This document shows positions 32,690 through 41,257 of a stretch of DNA of 64,000 bases, piece by piece; within the stretch, counting starts at the first letter, position 1, and the number at the start of each line of letters is the position of its first letter. The notes below the pieces were generated by a model. That model made no database searches, was not told the DNA's origin, and was given only the letters and a program-made list of their open reading frames with translations. A program made the position numbers and the translations under genes. The stretch comes from Desulfovibrionaceae bacterium (GTDB lineage Bacteria; Desulfobacterota; Desulfovibrionia; Desulfovibrionales; Desulfovibrionaceae), in the NCBI GenBank assembly GCA_910575755.1, contig CAJTFO010000002.1:248001-312000 (forward strand). Reading direction: 5' to 3'.

Positions 32690-33200
32690 GACTTCCTCCA
32701 AAGAAAAGGTTTGCGAAATGGTTGCCTTCCCCTCCGGCGAAGCGGCGGGGGAGGAGACGGTTGCTTCAACAGTCCGGCGGCGCGCGGCGGCTGGCGATGC
32801 CGGCCGCGGTCAGCAGGGCCGTCCGGGACTGAAAAGACCCCTGAAGCCGACCGGAACAGAGCCGGTGCGGCAGCCGATGGTCTTGTTTTCTTTGGCAGCG
32901 CCCGCCGTCATGGCGGCCTCCGTGCAAGCGGCTGCGCGCGGCATGAGAACCAGGGAGGGACACTGTGTTGTTGGTCTGCAAGCAATCCTTGTGCCAGATT
33001 GAACAGGTCCCGGATGGCCTGCAATGGCGCGGGTTCTTATGCCGGGCCGGCATCCCGCGCATGGGCTCTTGTCTGATATCGAGTCAATCTTGACTTGATA
33101 TCGTTCAACCTCTTGGCATACGGCAAGTTAATATTGACTTATGATGCGTAATCGACTTGTTCTTGCTGTGTGCGCAGTCTGTCGCGCCGGGAGGCCCGGT
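32690..33200 (-). promoter_or_regulatory. Upstream region of the tpa operon with tandem palindromes
   Basis: No protein gene is supported in these 511 bases. Two operator-like palindromes lie at 33075-33102 (GATATC, AGTCAA, two-base centre, TTGACT, GATATC; one mismatched pair) and 33125-33140 (AAGTTAATATTGACTT, 14 of 16 symmetric). They share the AGTCAA/TTGACT half-site. They are about 385 bases from the tpa start, so a long leader or another promoter nearer the gene is possible. No clear -35/-10 pair was found. Confidence 0.4.
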
Positions 33201-34301
33201 CTACAGGCAGTCACAGAGGGTACGAGCCCGCAGGGACTTGAGGCGTATGGCGCCGTTCAGCAGCTCCGCGCGCAGCTCTCTGAGACGGCGTTCCAGATCT
33301 GGCGGCGCGTTTTTGCCCGCCGCGCTCAGAAAAGGGGCCAGGCTGGCGATGTCAACCCCGTCGTTGCTCAGATCATAGGTGAGGATTGTTTTGCCCTGAA
33401 AGTTTCCTTCGGCCGCGGAAGCCACGATTTCATAAACGGCCTTGTCCGCCCGCTTGAGGATGGAAGTCAGCACATGGCCGGGCAGGGTCGCGGCCTGATC
33501 CGCATCAAGGCCTATTATATAGATGTTGCGTTCCCGCGCTTCCGCCAGCGCGCCCTCGTTCCCCGCGCCGGCGGCCAGAGCCAGAACGTCCGCGCCCTGT
33601 TCCAGCAGGCGGCGGGCCTCCCGCCGGGCGGCCCGGGCGTCGGTGAAGGAACCGGCCACGGCGTTGAGAATCCGGATCTGCGGGTCTATGAGGCGCGCGC
33701 CCTCGCTGAAGCCGTTGAACTGGGAGCGCAGGGCGGGCGTGTCCTCCCCGGAAATCCAGCCGATGACGTTCGCTTCGTTGATGCCGGGCAGGGCGGCGCG
33801 CCGGGTGAGCATGGCCGCCGCCGCTCCGGCCAGATAGGCCGCCTGCTCGTCGGCAAAGGTGACGGACATGATGTTGGGCGCGCGCACCCCCGCGTCAATG
33901 CAGCCGAACATGGTCTTGCGGAAGTTGGCGGCATTGTTGCGCAGAACCTCATGCAGCCGGTCGGAGGCCGCCAGCACCAGATCAGACTCGCGCGCGGCCT
34001 GGCGAAAGGCCGCTTGCTGGTCGCTGTCCGGCGGGAGAACGCGCACGGCGGCCTGAATGGGCAATTCCTGCTCCGCCCGGGCCAGACCGGCGCGCAGCAG
34101 GTCGGTCCAGGCTGTGGCGGCGTTGTGCTCCAGCAGCAGGGTCACGCGCAGGGGGCTGGCCGCCGCGTCCTGGGCATGCCGAGCCGGCGCGGGCGGCGCG
34201 GCGTCCGAGGCCGCCGGCGCGGCCAGAGGGGCAAACACAAGGGCGACGAACAGCAGCCACGACAAACCGGCGGCAGGCCGGCGGCGGTACAGAGGGAACA
34301 T
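33201..34301 (-). CDS. BMP/PnrA-family periplasmic binding protein
   Basis: Start at 34301 (MFPLYRRR) has AAGGAG eight bases upstream. The 366-residue protein has a signal peptide (residues 10-30, ending AAPAASDA) and no lipidation Cys. The rest is a Bmp/Med-type (ABC transporter substrate-binding, PnrA-like) domain: DLVLAASDRLHEVL, FGCIDAGVRAPNIMSVTFADEQAAYLAGAAAAM, GWISGEDTPALRSQFNGFSEGA and ADVLALAAGAGNEGALAEA. Family members bind nucleosides or purines. No permease or ATPase gene adjoins it, so it may serve a distant transporter or a signalling role. It diverges from hydG. Confidence 0.78.
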   Translation of the reverse strand: MFPLYRRRPAAGLSWLLFVALVFAPLAAPAASDAAPPAPARHAQDAAASPLRVTLLLEHNAATAWTDLLRAGLARAEQELPIQAAVRVLPPDSDQQAAFRQAARESDLVLAASDRLHEVLRNNAANFRKTMFGCIDAGVRAPNIMSVTFADEQAAYLAGAAAAMLTRRAALPGINEANVIGWISGEDTPALRSQFNGFSEGARLIDPQIRILNAVAGSFTDARAARREARRLLEQGADVLALAAGAGNEGALAEARERNIYIIGLDADQAATLPGHVLTSILKRADKAVYEIVASAAEGNFQGKTILTYDLSNDGVDIASLAPFLSAAGKNAPPDLERRLRELRAELLNGAIRLKSLRARTLCDCL

Positions 34302-34514
34302 GGGCTTTACTCCTTGACAGCGCTGAAAATTACAGATCCGCCTTTCGTTCCGCAGTGTAGAACCGCGCCCTGTCTGCGGCAAGACCTTGCCATGCGCTGT
34401 GAAATAAATAACTAGCATTTTCCCCCGTTGCATGCTATGGTGTCTGCGCACATGAGGAAGGCCGGCTGTCCGCCGCGCCGTCTTTTTTCATTTCTGTCTG
34501 CGAGGATGGTCAGC

Positions 34515-35906
34515 ATGCCTACGGATACATTGCCCCTCTGGTTGGATTGCCAAGCAATCAATAAGGCCCTGAGCCGCGAAAACGCGCCGGACGGCGCAGA
34601 ATTGCGGGATATTCTGGACAAATCGCTGGCTCTGGAGGCGCTGAGCATTCAGGAGGCCGCCGCGCTGATGCTGGTCAGCGAGCCTGAGCAGCTGGCCCTG
34701 CTGATGCGCACCGCGGATCAGGTCAAGCAGAAGGTCTACGGCGACCGTATCGTGCTTTCCGCGCCGCTGCATATTTCCAACCACTGCGGCAGCGAATGCC
34801 TGTACTGCGCCAACCGTCGCGGCAACACGCAGGTGGCGCGCCAATACATGACCCCGCCGGAAATGCGCGAAGCCGCCCGCAAGCTGATCCGCCAGGGTCA
34901 CAAGCGGGTTGTTCTGGTCAGCGGCCAGTTGCCCAACGCGGATGTGGAATATCTGGAAGAAGCCGTCAGCATACTTTATACCGCTTTTGACGGCATGGGC
35001 GAGATCCGCCGGGTCAACGTGAATGTGGGGCCGTTGAACGCCGAGGAGTATGCCGTGCTCCAGGCCGCCGGTGTGGGCACCGTGCTGATTTATCAGGACA
35101 CCTATCACGAGGCCTGTTACCGCGCCGCGCATGTGAGCGGGCCCAAGAGCGATTATCTGGCCCGCCTGCACGCCACGGACACGGCTGTAGAGGCAGGAGT
35201 GCAGGACGTGGGCCTGGGCCTGCTGCTGGGGCTGGGGCCCTGGCGCTATGACCTGCTGGCCCTCATGCTGCACACCGCGCATCTGGCGCGCGTGTATGAT
35301 GCGGGCAGCCGCACCCTGAGCATGCATCGCCTGCGCCCCGTGCCCGGCAGCGGCTTTGAGACGCCCCATCCCCTGAGCGACGGCGAGTACCTGCGTTGCG
35401 TGGCCATCGCCCGGCTGGCCATACCCTATACCGGCATTGTGCTGACCACCAGGGAACCCGCGGGACTCTGGCGCAACGGCTGCAACGCGGGCTGTTCACA
35501 ACTGCTCACGGGCAGCGTGGCCAACCCCTATGAGAGCTGGCACGAGGCTCCGGGCGAAAAGGTTCCCTTTCCCATCGGCGAGGATTGCCATGTGGACGAG
35601 GTGGTGCGCTTCCTGCTGGAGGAGGCCCGGCACCTGCCGTCCTTCTGCACGGCCTGCCCGCGTCTGGGCCGCAGCGGCCCGGAATTTCTCTCCATGGTGC
35701 AGGAATGCGGCATGAAGAGCCAGTGCGGCCCCAATTCCATAGCCTCGTTTATGGAGTTTCTGCTCAATTACGCCACGCCCTATACCCGGCAACTGGGGGA
35801 AAAGCTCATTGCCGAAAAGCTGGAAGGGCTGCCCGGGGCCGAGCGGGGCGCGGCCGAGCGCCTGCTGCAAAAGGTGCGGTCCGGACGCATGGACGAATTC
35901 ATTTAG
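34515..35906 (+). CDS. hydG: [FeFe]-hydrogenase H-cluster maturase, radical SAM tyrosine lyase
   Basis: Start at 34515 (MPTDTLPLW) follows GAGG by nine bases. The 463-residue protein is a ThiH/HydG-type radical SAM enzyme: CGSECLYC provides the three Cys of the SAM cluster near residues 91-98, VNVGPL and RLRPVPGSGFETP lie in the barrel, and the HydG-specific C-terminal CTACPRLGRSGPEF... CGMKSQC motif would bind the auxiliary cluster on which Fe(CO)2CN is built. HydG cleaves tyrosine to give CO and cyanide for the H-cluster. ThiH is excluded by this C-terminal cysteine motif. HydE and HydF are not in the window. Confidence 0.9.
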   Translation: MPTDTLPLWLDCQAINKALSRENAPDGAELRDILDKSLALEALSIQEAAALMLVSEPEQLALLMRTADQVKQKVYGDRIVLSAPLHISNHCGSECLYCANRRGNTQVARQYMTPPEMREAARKLIRQGHKRVVLVSGQLPNADVEYLEEAVSILYTAFDGMGEIRRVNVNVGPLNAEEYAVLQAAGVGTVLIYQDTYHEACYRAAHVSGPKSDYLARLHATDTAVEAGVQDVGLGLLLGLGPWRYDLLALMLHTAHLARVYDAGSRTLSMHRLRPVPGSGFETPHPLSDGEYLRCVAIARLAIPYTGIVLTTREPAGLWRNGCNAGCSQLLTGSVANPYESWHEAPGEKVPFPIGEDCHVDEVVRFLLEEARHLPSFCTACPRLGRSGPEFLSMVQECGMKSQCGPNSIASFMEFLLNYATPYTRQLGEKLIAEKLEGLPGAERGAAERLLQKVRSGRMDEFI

Positions 35907-35912
35907 GGCTGA

Positions 35913-36098
35913 CCCTGGAGCATTTGCCTACTTTCATGAGACAAATGCACTAGGGCGAATTGCCTTTGAAAAAGGCGTTGGCTGCGGCGACGCGAGAGTG
36001 GACGTCGGCGCTGCAATGAACCTGAAAACCGCGCTTTTCAGGCTCATTGCAGCGCCGCTTTTGAAACGGGAAAATTTCAAAAGCAAAATGCTCCAGGG
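35913..36098. repeat. Nested palindromic element with CCTGGAGCATTT ends
   Basis: The outer inverted repeats CCCTGGAGCATTT (from 35913) and AAATGCTCCAGGG (to 36098) bound a 186-base unit between hydG and the next gene. Inside are nested palindromes: GCATTTG/CAAATGC near 35922-35949, and a very strong stem at about 36008-36058 (GCGCTGCAATGA and its complement continuing with CCTGAAAA/TTTTCAGG). It looks like a composite REP/MITE-type element. Confidence 0.6.
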
Positions 36099-36304
36099 CC
36101 GGTTCGCGCTATACCGTATAAAATTCATTGCCAGATTCTCGTCTGTCTGCTGACGGCAAAAGCCGCCGCCGTTCCGGGCTGTTTTTTTCCGGGACAGCGG
36201 CGGCTGTGCCGGAAGGGCCGGAAGATTTGACGCCGGGTCGTCTACAGGGTAACTCCCAGAACAACGCGCAGGCCCGGAACGACGGCGCGGCGAAGGAGCG
36301 AAGC

Positions 36305-39300
36305 GTGGCGGAACGTTGGAGCGATATCTATTTCGACAAGCAGGACAAAGACATCCTGGCCCTGGTCAACCGCATTCTGGAATCCCATTGCGGGCCTTCC
36401 GAGGATCCCCTCTTTGATCCCAATCTGCACCCGCACGGCATCAAGGAAATGGTGGCCACGCCGGTGGCGCGCATGGCCTACGCGGTCATTAACCTGCTGC
36501 GCAACCTGGAGGCCGGCGGCGCGCAGTCCAGGGACCGTCTGCTGGCCTTGCAGACCCTCTATGACGAAGTGCTCAACAGCGCGCATTCGGCCCTGCGTCG
36601 CAACACGGCCCGGGTGCTCATGCAGATTATGAAAAGCATGGTGCGCACACACGGCCAGCGGCTGGCCCAGCTCAAGCTGGCGCATGATTTTCGCCGCGTG
36701 GTTCAGGGCACGCCCCGGGTGGTGCGGCGCATGCTGGCCCGCTACCATCTGCCGGAAATGCCCGAGGACTGGAATCAGCTTGCCTTTGACGACCATGTGT
36801 ACGACGCCAATACCAAGGGCCGCAAAACGCCTACCCATCTGATCATGGACGCTTGGATCAAGGGCCTGCGCAGTCTGACCGTGGCCTATGAGTACTGGGT
36901 GGACCCGGAGGCGGCCAGGGAAATTCTGCGCGCCGCCGAAATCACCGGCATTGCCGTGCGCATCGGCCTGGAATTTCAGGTGCCGTTTTACGACCGCTTC
37001 GCCAGCCTGTTCTGGATTCCGCGCGGTTTCAGCTCCAACGAGGATTTTCTGGAATTTCTGCACAGCCCCAAGCTGGCCGGCATGATGCAGCGGGGGCGGG
37101 ACGTGCTGAGCTGGCGGCGCGAGCGCGCGTTGCGGGTGCTGGCCGCCTGGAACGACGTTCAACGCCCGCAACTGGCCGAGGCCTGGGGCGTGCCCGTGCC
37201 GGAGCTGACTGCCGAGGCCTTTTTGCGTTTCGTGGGACGCGGGCAGCCCTCCAACCTGCATCTGGCCGAGTGTCTGCACAGGCATGTGCTGCCCGCGGCC
37301 AAGGCCCGCGCCGCCAAACTGGCCGAACGGGAGGACGAAGCCGCCCGCGCCGAGCTGGAGAGCCTGGAAAACCTGGGGCCGGACGTCATTAACGACAACT
37401 GGCTTTCAGCCGAAAGGCATCCGGAACTGCCGGACCTGAACCGCCCCGCGCCGCCGGAGGAAATGCCCGCGCTGCTGCGCCTTTCGCCCTATGAACTGGT
37501 GCGCGAACTTCAGGATCTCAACCCCGGCTACCGTCTGGTGCTGGGCGCCGCCGGCCTCAGTGTCGAGGATGTGGCCGAACTGCTCTGGGATTGCCGCGGC
37601 GCCGTCACCCATCTGGAAATCTTCAACATGAAGGGCTGGATGGAAGGCAAAATGGCCGAAATCGGTTCCATCGGCGAATTGCAGCGCGCCCTGAATCTGG
37701 GACTGGGACCGCGCGTCAAGCAGATAGTGCGCCAGATGATGCGGCATATGGAGCAGCGGGGCGACACCGAGCGCGCGGCCAAGTTCCGCGACATTCTGCA
37801 CAATGTGCCCAAACTGTGGGAGCATTACCGGCATAATCCGCTCAAGTCCCGCCTGGGCACCAGTTCGGCCAGCCGCCGTTCCTTCGGCATGGGCCTGGTG
37901 CTCAAGGAAACCCTGCCCCGGCGTTCGCTGGCCGAGCTGCGGCGCAAGCAGCGGCATACCCGGCCCATCCCCATCTTCTCGCCGGTGGAAGAGCGCCTGA
38001 CTTTCCGCAGCCCGGAAAACCCCTCCTTCTGGCAGCGCCTGGGCGCGCGGCTGCGCAGGCTGCCGGGCTGCCGCCATCTGGGCATGGAGCGACGGCGCGA
38101 ATGGAAAACCGCCAGTGAGGATTGCCGGATCTGCGCCAACGGCAATGTGGCCAATCTGGGGGGGCTGAATCTGGTCACGGGCAACAATCTGCTGGGCAAG
38201 GGCGGGGTCTGCGGCGAGGTTCGGCCGGGATTTCCCTACCTGAACAGCGCGGTAAGCAACTGGCTTAAAGTGCTGCTGGGGTTCATCCCGGCCTTTTTCT
38301 CCTTTCTGTATACCCAGGACTGGTGGTTTCTGGCCTGGTTCGGCACCTTCATCTGGTTCGGCATCACCGGGGTGCGCAATGTGGTGCAGATGGTTCTGGC
38401 GGCCAAGGGGGCCACGCGCGATACGCTCATTCACTGGAAAGAGCAGGTCAGCATCAGCCGCTTGTGCGATTCGCTGATGTACACCGGCATTTCCGTGCTG
38501 CTGCTGGAAGTCATGGTGCGCGTCTGGCTGCTGGAGGACGGTCTGGGCGTGACCGTGGACGGCAATCCCACCCTGGTGTTCACCGTGCTGAACATCGTCA
38601 ACGGCTTTTACATCTTCGCCCACAATCTCTACCGGGGCTTCCCCAAGGAAGCGGCCATAGGCAACCTTTTCCGCAGCGCTCTGGCCATTCCGGTATCCTC
38701 GTTCTATGATTTCGCGCTGTTTGAGGCGCTGCTGGGCCTGGGCGTGGCAAATCCCGAAATCTACCTGGTGCCCAGCGCGGCCGTGGTTTCCAAAATGGCC
38801 TCGGATACGGTGGCGGCCCTGATCGAAGGCTACGCCGACAGTCAGGTCAACCTGCGCATGCGCCGCTGGGATTACAAAAGCAAGGTCAACAATCTTTTCG
38901 CCTGCTATACCCGGCTGGAATTGCTTTTCCCTCAGGAAGACGCCCTGATCAACCTGGCCCGGCCCGGCGGTCTCGGCGGCCGCGGCGGAGCGCGGGGGCG
39001 CGAGCTGGAACGGGCCTTCATTGTCAATGCCCTGGATCTCATGTACTTCTGGTTTTACCAGCCGCGCGCGCAGGAGGCCTTCCGGCAGATGGTGCGCGGC
39101 ATGCCCGGGGCTGACCGCTATGTGCTGGCCCGCGCCCAGCTGGTGCTTACCCGTGAGCGCGAGATCAGCCAGATGCTGGTGGATGGTCTGCTGGGGCGCA
39201 ATTTTTCGCGGCCCCTGGCCTTTTTTCTGGACAAGCGCAAGCAATACCTGCGGGGGCTGACCCGTCTTTGCCGTCCGGGCAGGCTGCGTGAGCCGGGGTG

Positions 39301-39310
39301 TCTTCAGTAG
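36305..39310 (+). CDS. Large membrane protein of unknown function
   Basis: I do not recognise a characterised family. The GTG at 36305 is chosen because GAAGGAG lies six bases upstream; the frame is open back to 36128 without an RBS. The 1001-residue product has a long soluble, Arg/Leu-rich helical N-terminal region of about 650 residues with no visible catalytic motif. A Cys pair (EDCRICANGNVANLGG) and Asn/Gly-rich stretch follow, then three to five hydrophobic helices between about 690 and 880 (LLGFIPAFFSFLY, WFLAWFGTFIWFGITG, VFTVLNIVNGFYIFAHNLY). The C-terminus is helical and basic. Terminator at 39391 makes it monocistronic. A site-specific recombinase Gcr-like resemblance was considered but cannot be supported. 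Confidence 0.8.
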   Translation: MAERWSDIYFDKQDKDILALVNRILESHCGPSEDPLFDPNLHPHGIKEMVATPVARMAYAVINLLRNLEAGGAQSRDRLLALQTLYDEVLNSAHSALRRNTARVLMQIMKSMVRTHGQRLAQLKLAHDFRRVVQGTPRVVRRMLARYHLPEMPEDWNQLAFDDHVYDANTKGRKTPTHLIMDAWIKGLRSLTVAYEYWVDPEAAREILRAAEITGIAVRIGLEFQVPFYDRFASLFWIPRGFSSNEDFLEFLHSPKLAGMMQRGRDVLSWRRERALRVLAAWNDVQRPQLAEAWGVPVPELTAEAFLRFVGRGQPSNLHLAECLHRHVLPAAKARAAKLAEREDEAARAELESLENLGPDVINDNWLSAERHPELPDLNRPAPPEEMPALLRLSPYELVRELQDLNPGYRLVLGAAGLSVEDVAELLWDCRGAVTHLEIFNMKGWMEGKMAEIGSIGELQRALNLGLGPRVKQIVRQMMRHMEQRGDTERAAKFRDILHNVPKLWEHYRHNPLKSRLGTSSASRRSFGMGLVLKETLPRRSLAELRRKQRHTRPIPIFSPVEERLTFRSPENPSFWQRLGARLRRLPGCRHLGMERRREWKTASEDCRICANGNVANLGGLNLVTGNNLLGKGGVCGEVRPGFPYLNSAVSNWLKVLLGFIPAFFSFLYTQDWWFLAWFGTFIWFGITGVRNVVQMVLAAKGATRDTLIHWKEQVSISRLCDSLMYTGISVLLLEVMVRVWLLEDGLGVTVDGNPTLVFTVLNIVNGFYIFAHNLYRGFPKEAAIGNLFRSALAIPVSSFYDFALFEALLGLGVANPEIYLVPSAAVVSKMASDTVAALIEGYADSQVNLRMRRWDYKSKVNNLFACYTRLELLFPQEDALINLARPGGLGGRGGARGRELERAFIVNALDLMYFWFYQPRAQEAFRQMVRGMPGADRYVLARAQLVLTREREISQMLVDGLLGRNFSRPLAFFLDKRKQYLRGLTRLCRPGRLREPGCLQ

Positions 39311-39390
39311 AGCGCATACACATTGACTTTGCACAAGGTCAGCGGCCAAAGGCGCGCCCGCCGGCGGTCGGTTCACGAAGTTTGAATACA

Positions 39391-39438
39391 CAAACAGTAC
39401 AGGGCGGCGGCAGAAATGTCGCCGCCCTGTACTGTTTG
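39391..39438 (+). terminator. Terminator after the large membrane-protein gene
   Basis: A perfect 19 bp stem (CAAACAGTACAGGGCGGCG and complement) with a ten-base loop lies 80 bp after the stop. No clean T-run follows on either strand, so it may block exonucleases or terminate in both directions. Confidence 0.6.
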
Positions 39439-39664
39439 CGCAAAAAAGCTTTTCCCATGGGTTTGTGACAACAGTTCAGCTTTATTGGTATATTTTATTG
39501 GTTGTTTGTTCAGTCCATACTTGTACAAAAAAGAACACGACGTTTTTTTCTGAATATGCCTTGCAACGGTACAGTCTGTGAGATACAGTATTCAAAAGAT
39601 ATTTTTTCATATGAGTTATGGCGTTCCCATGCCGGGAAGGCCGCGTACCTTTAAGGAGTCATAC

Positions 39665-40864
39665 ATGAGTACCGATGTCAAAAGCATGCATATGGGGCAG
39701 GTTACTTCCTTCTTCATCCCCAACGTCACGCTGGTGGGCGAAGGCTGTTCCAGAGATATCCCTGCCCGTCTGAAAAGCATTGGCGGCGCCAAACCCCTGA
39801 TCGTCACAGACCAGGGCATTGTCGCCGTCGGCATTCTGAAGCAGATTACCGATATTCTCGACGGCGCGGGCATGCAGTACGCCATTTTTGATCAGACCGT
39901 GCCCAACCCCACGGATAAAAATGTGGAAGCCGCTTTTGATGTCTACAACAGGGAAAAATGCGACAGCCTGATCACCCTGGGCGGCGGCAGCTCGCACGAC
40001 TGCGGCAAGGGCGTGGGCTTTCTGGCCGGCAATGGCGGCAAGATCCATGATTATGAAGGGGTGGACAAGTCCTCCAGGCCCTTCCCGCCCTATGTGGCCG
40101 TCAACACCACCGCCGGCACGGCTTCGGAAATGACGCGCTTTTGCATCATCACCGACACGTCCCGCAAGGTGAAGATGGCCATTGTGGACTGGCGCTGCAC
40201 GCCCAGCGTGGCCATTGACGATCCCCTGCTGATGATGGGCATGCCCCCGGCCCTGACCGCCGCCACCGGCATGGACGCCCTGACCCACGCCGTGGAAGCC
40301 TATGTTTCCACAGCGGCCACCCCCATGACCGACGCCTGCGCTGAAAAGGCCATGGAATACATTAACCGCTATCTGCGGCGCGCCGTGGCCAACGGTCGGG
40401 ACAAGGAAGCCCGCGAAGGCATGTGCTATGCCCAGTACCTGGCCGGCATGGCTTTCAATAACGCCAGTCTGGGCCATGTGCATGCCATGGCCCACCAGCT
40501 CGGCGGCTTCTATGACCTGCCGCACGGCGAATGCAACGCCATTCTGCTGCCCCATGTGAGCCAGTACAATCTGATTTCCAGCCGTCGCCGCTTCGGGCGC
40601 ATTGCCCGCCTGCTGGGCGAACGCACCGAGGGCCTCAGCCCCACTGACGCTTCACAGAAAGCCATCACCGCCATCAGCATTCTGTCCAAGGATGTGGGCA
40701 TTCCTGCCGGACTCATCGCCCTGGGCAAGAAGTACGGCAAGGAAGTGCGGGAGGAAGATATCCCGATCATGACCGCCAATGCCCAGAAAGACGCCTGCGG
40801 CCTGACCAACCCGCGCATCATGACCGACGCCGCCGTGGCCGCCATCTACAAGGCGGCCCTGTAG
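39665..40864 (+). CDS. Iron-containing (group III) alcohol dehydrogenase
   Basis: Start at 39665 has AAGGAG six bases upstream. The 399-residue protein has the Fe-ADH pattern: TLGGGSSHDCGKGVGFL (NAD-binding GGGSxxD), TTAGTASEMTRFCIITD, and metal ligands Asp in SVAIDDP, His in AMDALTHAVEAY, and His pairs in LGHVHAMAHQLGGFYDLPHG. The C-terminal NAQKDACGLTNPR is conserved. Desulfovibrio members oxidise ethanol and other short alcohols, and Bilophila SarD, a relative, reduces sulfoacetaldehyde to isethionate; the sequence does not decide between these. It is monocistronic between terminators, with an AT-rich upstream region (39470-39530) suited to a promoter. Confidence 0.88.
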   Translation: MSTDVKSMHMGQVTSFFIPNVTLVGEGCSRDIPARLKSIGGAKPLIVTDQGIVAVGILKQITDILDGAGMQYAIFDQTVPNPTDKNVEAAFDVYNREKCDSLITLGGGSSHDCGKGVGFLAGNGGKIHDYEGVDKSSRPFPPYVAVNTTAGTASEMTRFCIITDTSRKVKMAIVDWRCTPSVAIDDPLLMMGMPPALTAATGMDALTHAVEAYVSTAATPMTDACAEKAMEYINRYLRRAVANGRDKEAREGMCYAQYLAGMAFNNASLGHVHAMAHQLGGFYDLPHGECNAILLPHVSQYNLISSRRRFGRIARLLGERTEGLSPTDASQKAITAISILSKDVGIPAGLIALGKKYGKEVREEDIPIMTANAQKDACGLTNPRIMTDAAVAAIYKAAL

Positions 40865-40880
40865 AGCGCGTCCCGGTGAC

Positions 40881-40922
40881 AACAAAAAACGGCATGGCTT
40901 GCGGGCCATGCCGTTTTTTGTT
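40881..40922. terminator. Bidirectional terminator after the alcohol dehydrogenase gene
   Basis: AACAAAAAACGGCATGGC pairs with GCCATGCCGTTTTTTGTT around a six-base loop. A-run and T-run flank the GC stem, so it works for the dehydrogenase gene and for the converging TusA-like gene. Confidence 0.85.
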
Positions 40923-40990
40923 GTGCAGCGCGTCCCGCGCAGTCCCCGGTCGGGCCGCCAGCTTCATTCCGCCGTTGAGCGCGCCAGCCG

Positions 40991-41188
40991 TCAGAGGTCG
41001 CCGGCTTCCGCAGCCCACGTCACCTCAAAACCACGACCGCGCAGAAAGCGGGTCACATTCAGAATTTCCAGTGCGGTTGCGCCTTCAGTCAGGCTGTCCC
41101 GGCAGCGCATAACCGGCGGCGGACAGGCCAGCCCGCGGCAATCCAGCAGAGTCGTAGTGCCTCCCGCATTGTTGAGAATTGTTGCCAT
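40991..41188 (-). CDS. Short TusA/YedF-type sulfur-carrier-like protein
   Basis: A 65-residue protein with the TusA signature [19 protein letters not shown] (CPxP, catalytic Cys near residue 22) and the usual C-terminal helix and strand [15 protein letters not shown]. Family members of this kind have about eight or nine more residues between the two parts (a strand ending in VDNxAARE before NVTRF). Here ALEIL joins directly to NVTRF, so a small in-frame deletion is likely. TusA proteins relay sulfur; YedF-type N-terminal domains look alike. The RBS is weak. It diverges from the hemerythrin chemoreceptor gene. Confidence 0.65.
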   Translation of the reverse strand: MATILNNAGGTTTLLDCRGLACPPPVMRCRDSLTEGATALEILNVTRFLRGRGFEVTWAAEAGDL

Positions 41189-41257
41189 TTATGGCAAACA
41201 AGGCTAAGCCTATTTTCAAGGCAGTCGATAAGCAAGGTAAACTTGACGAGGCTACAT

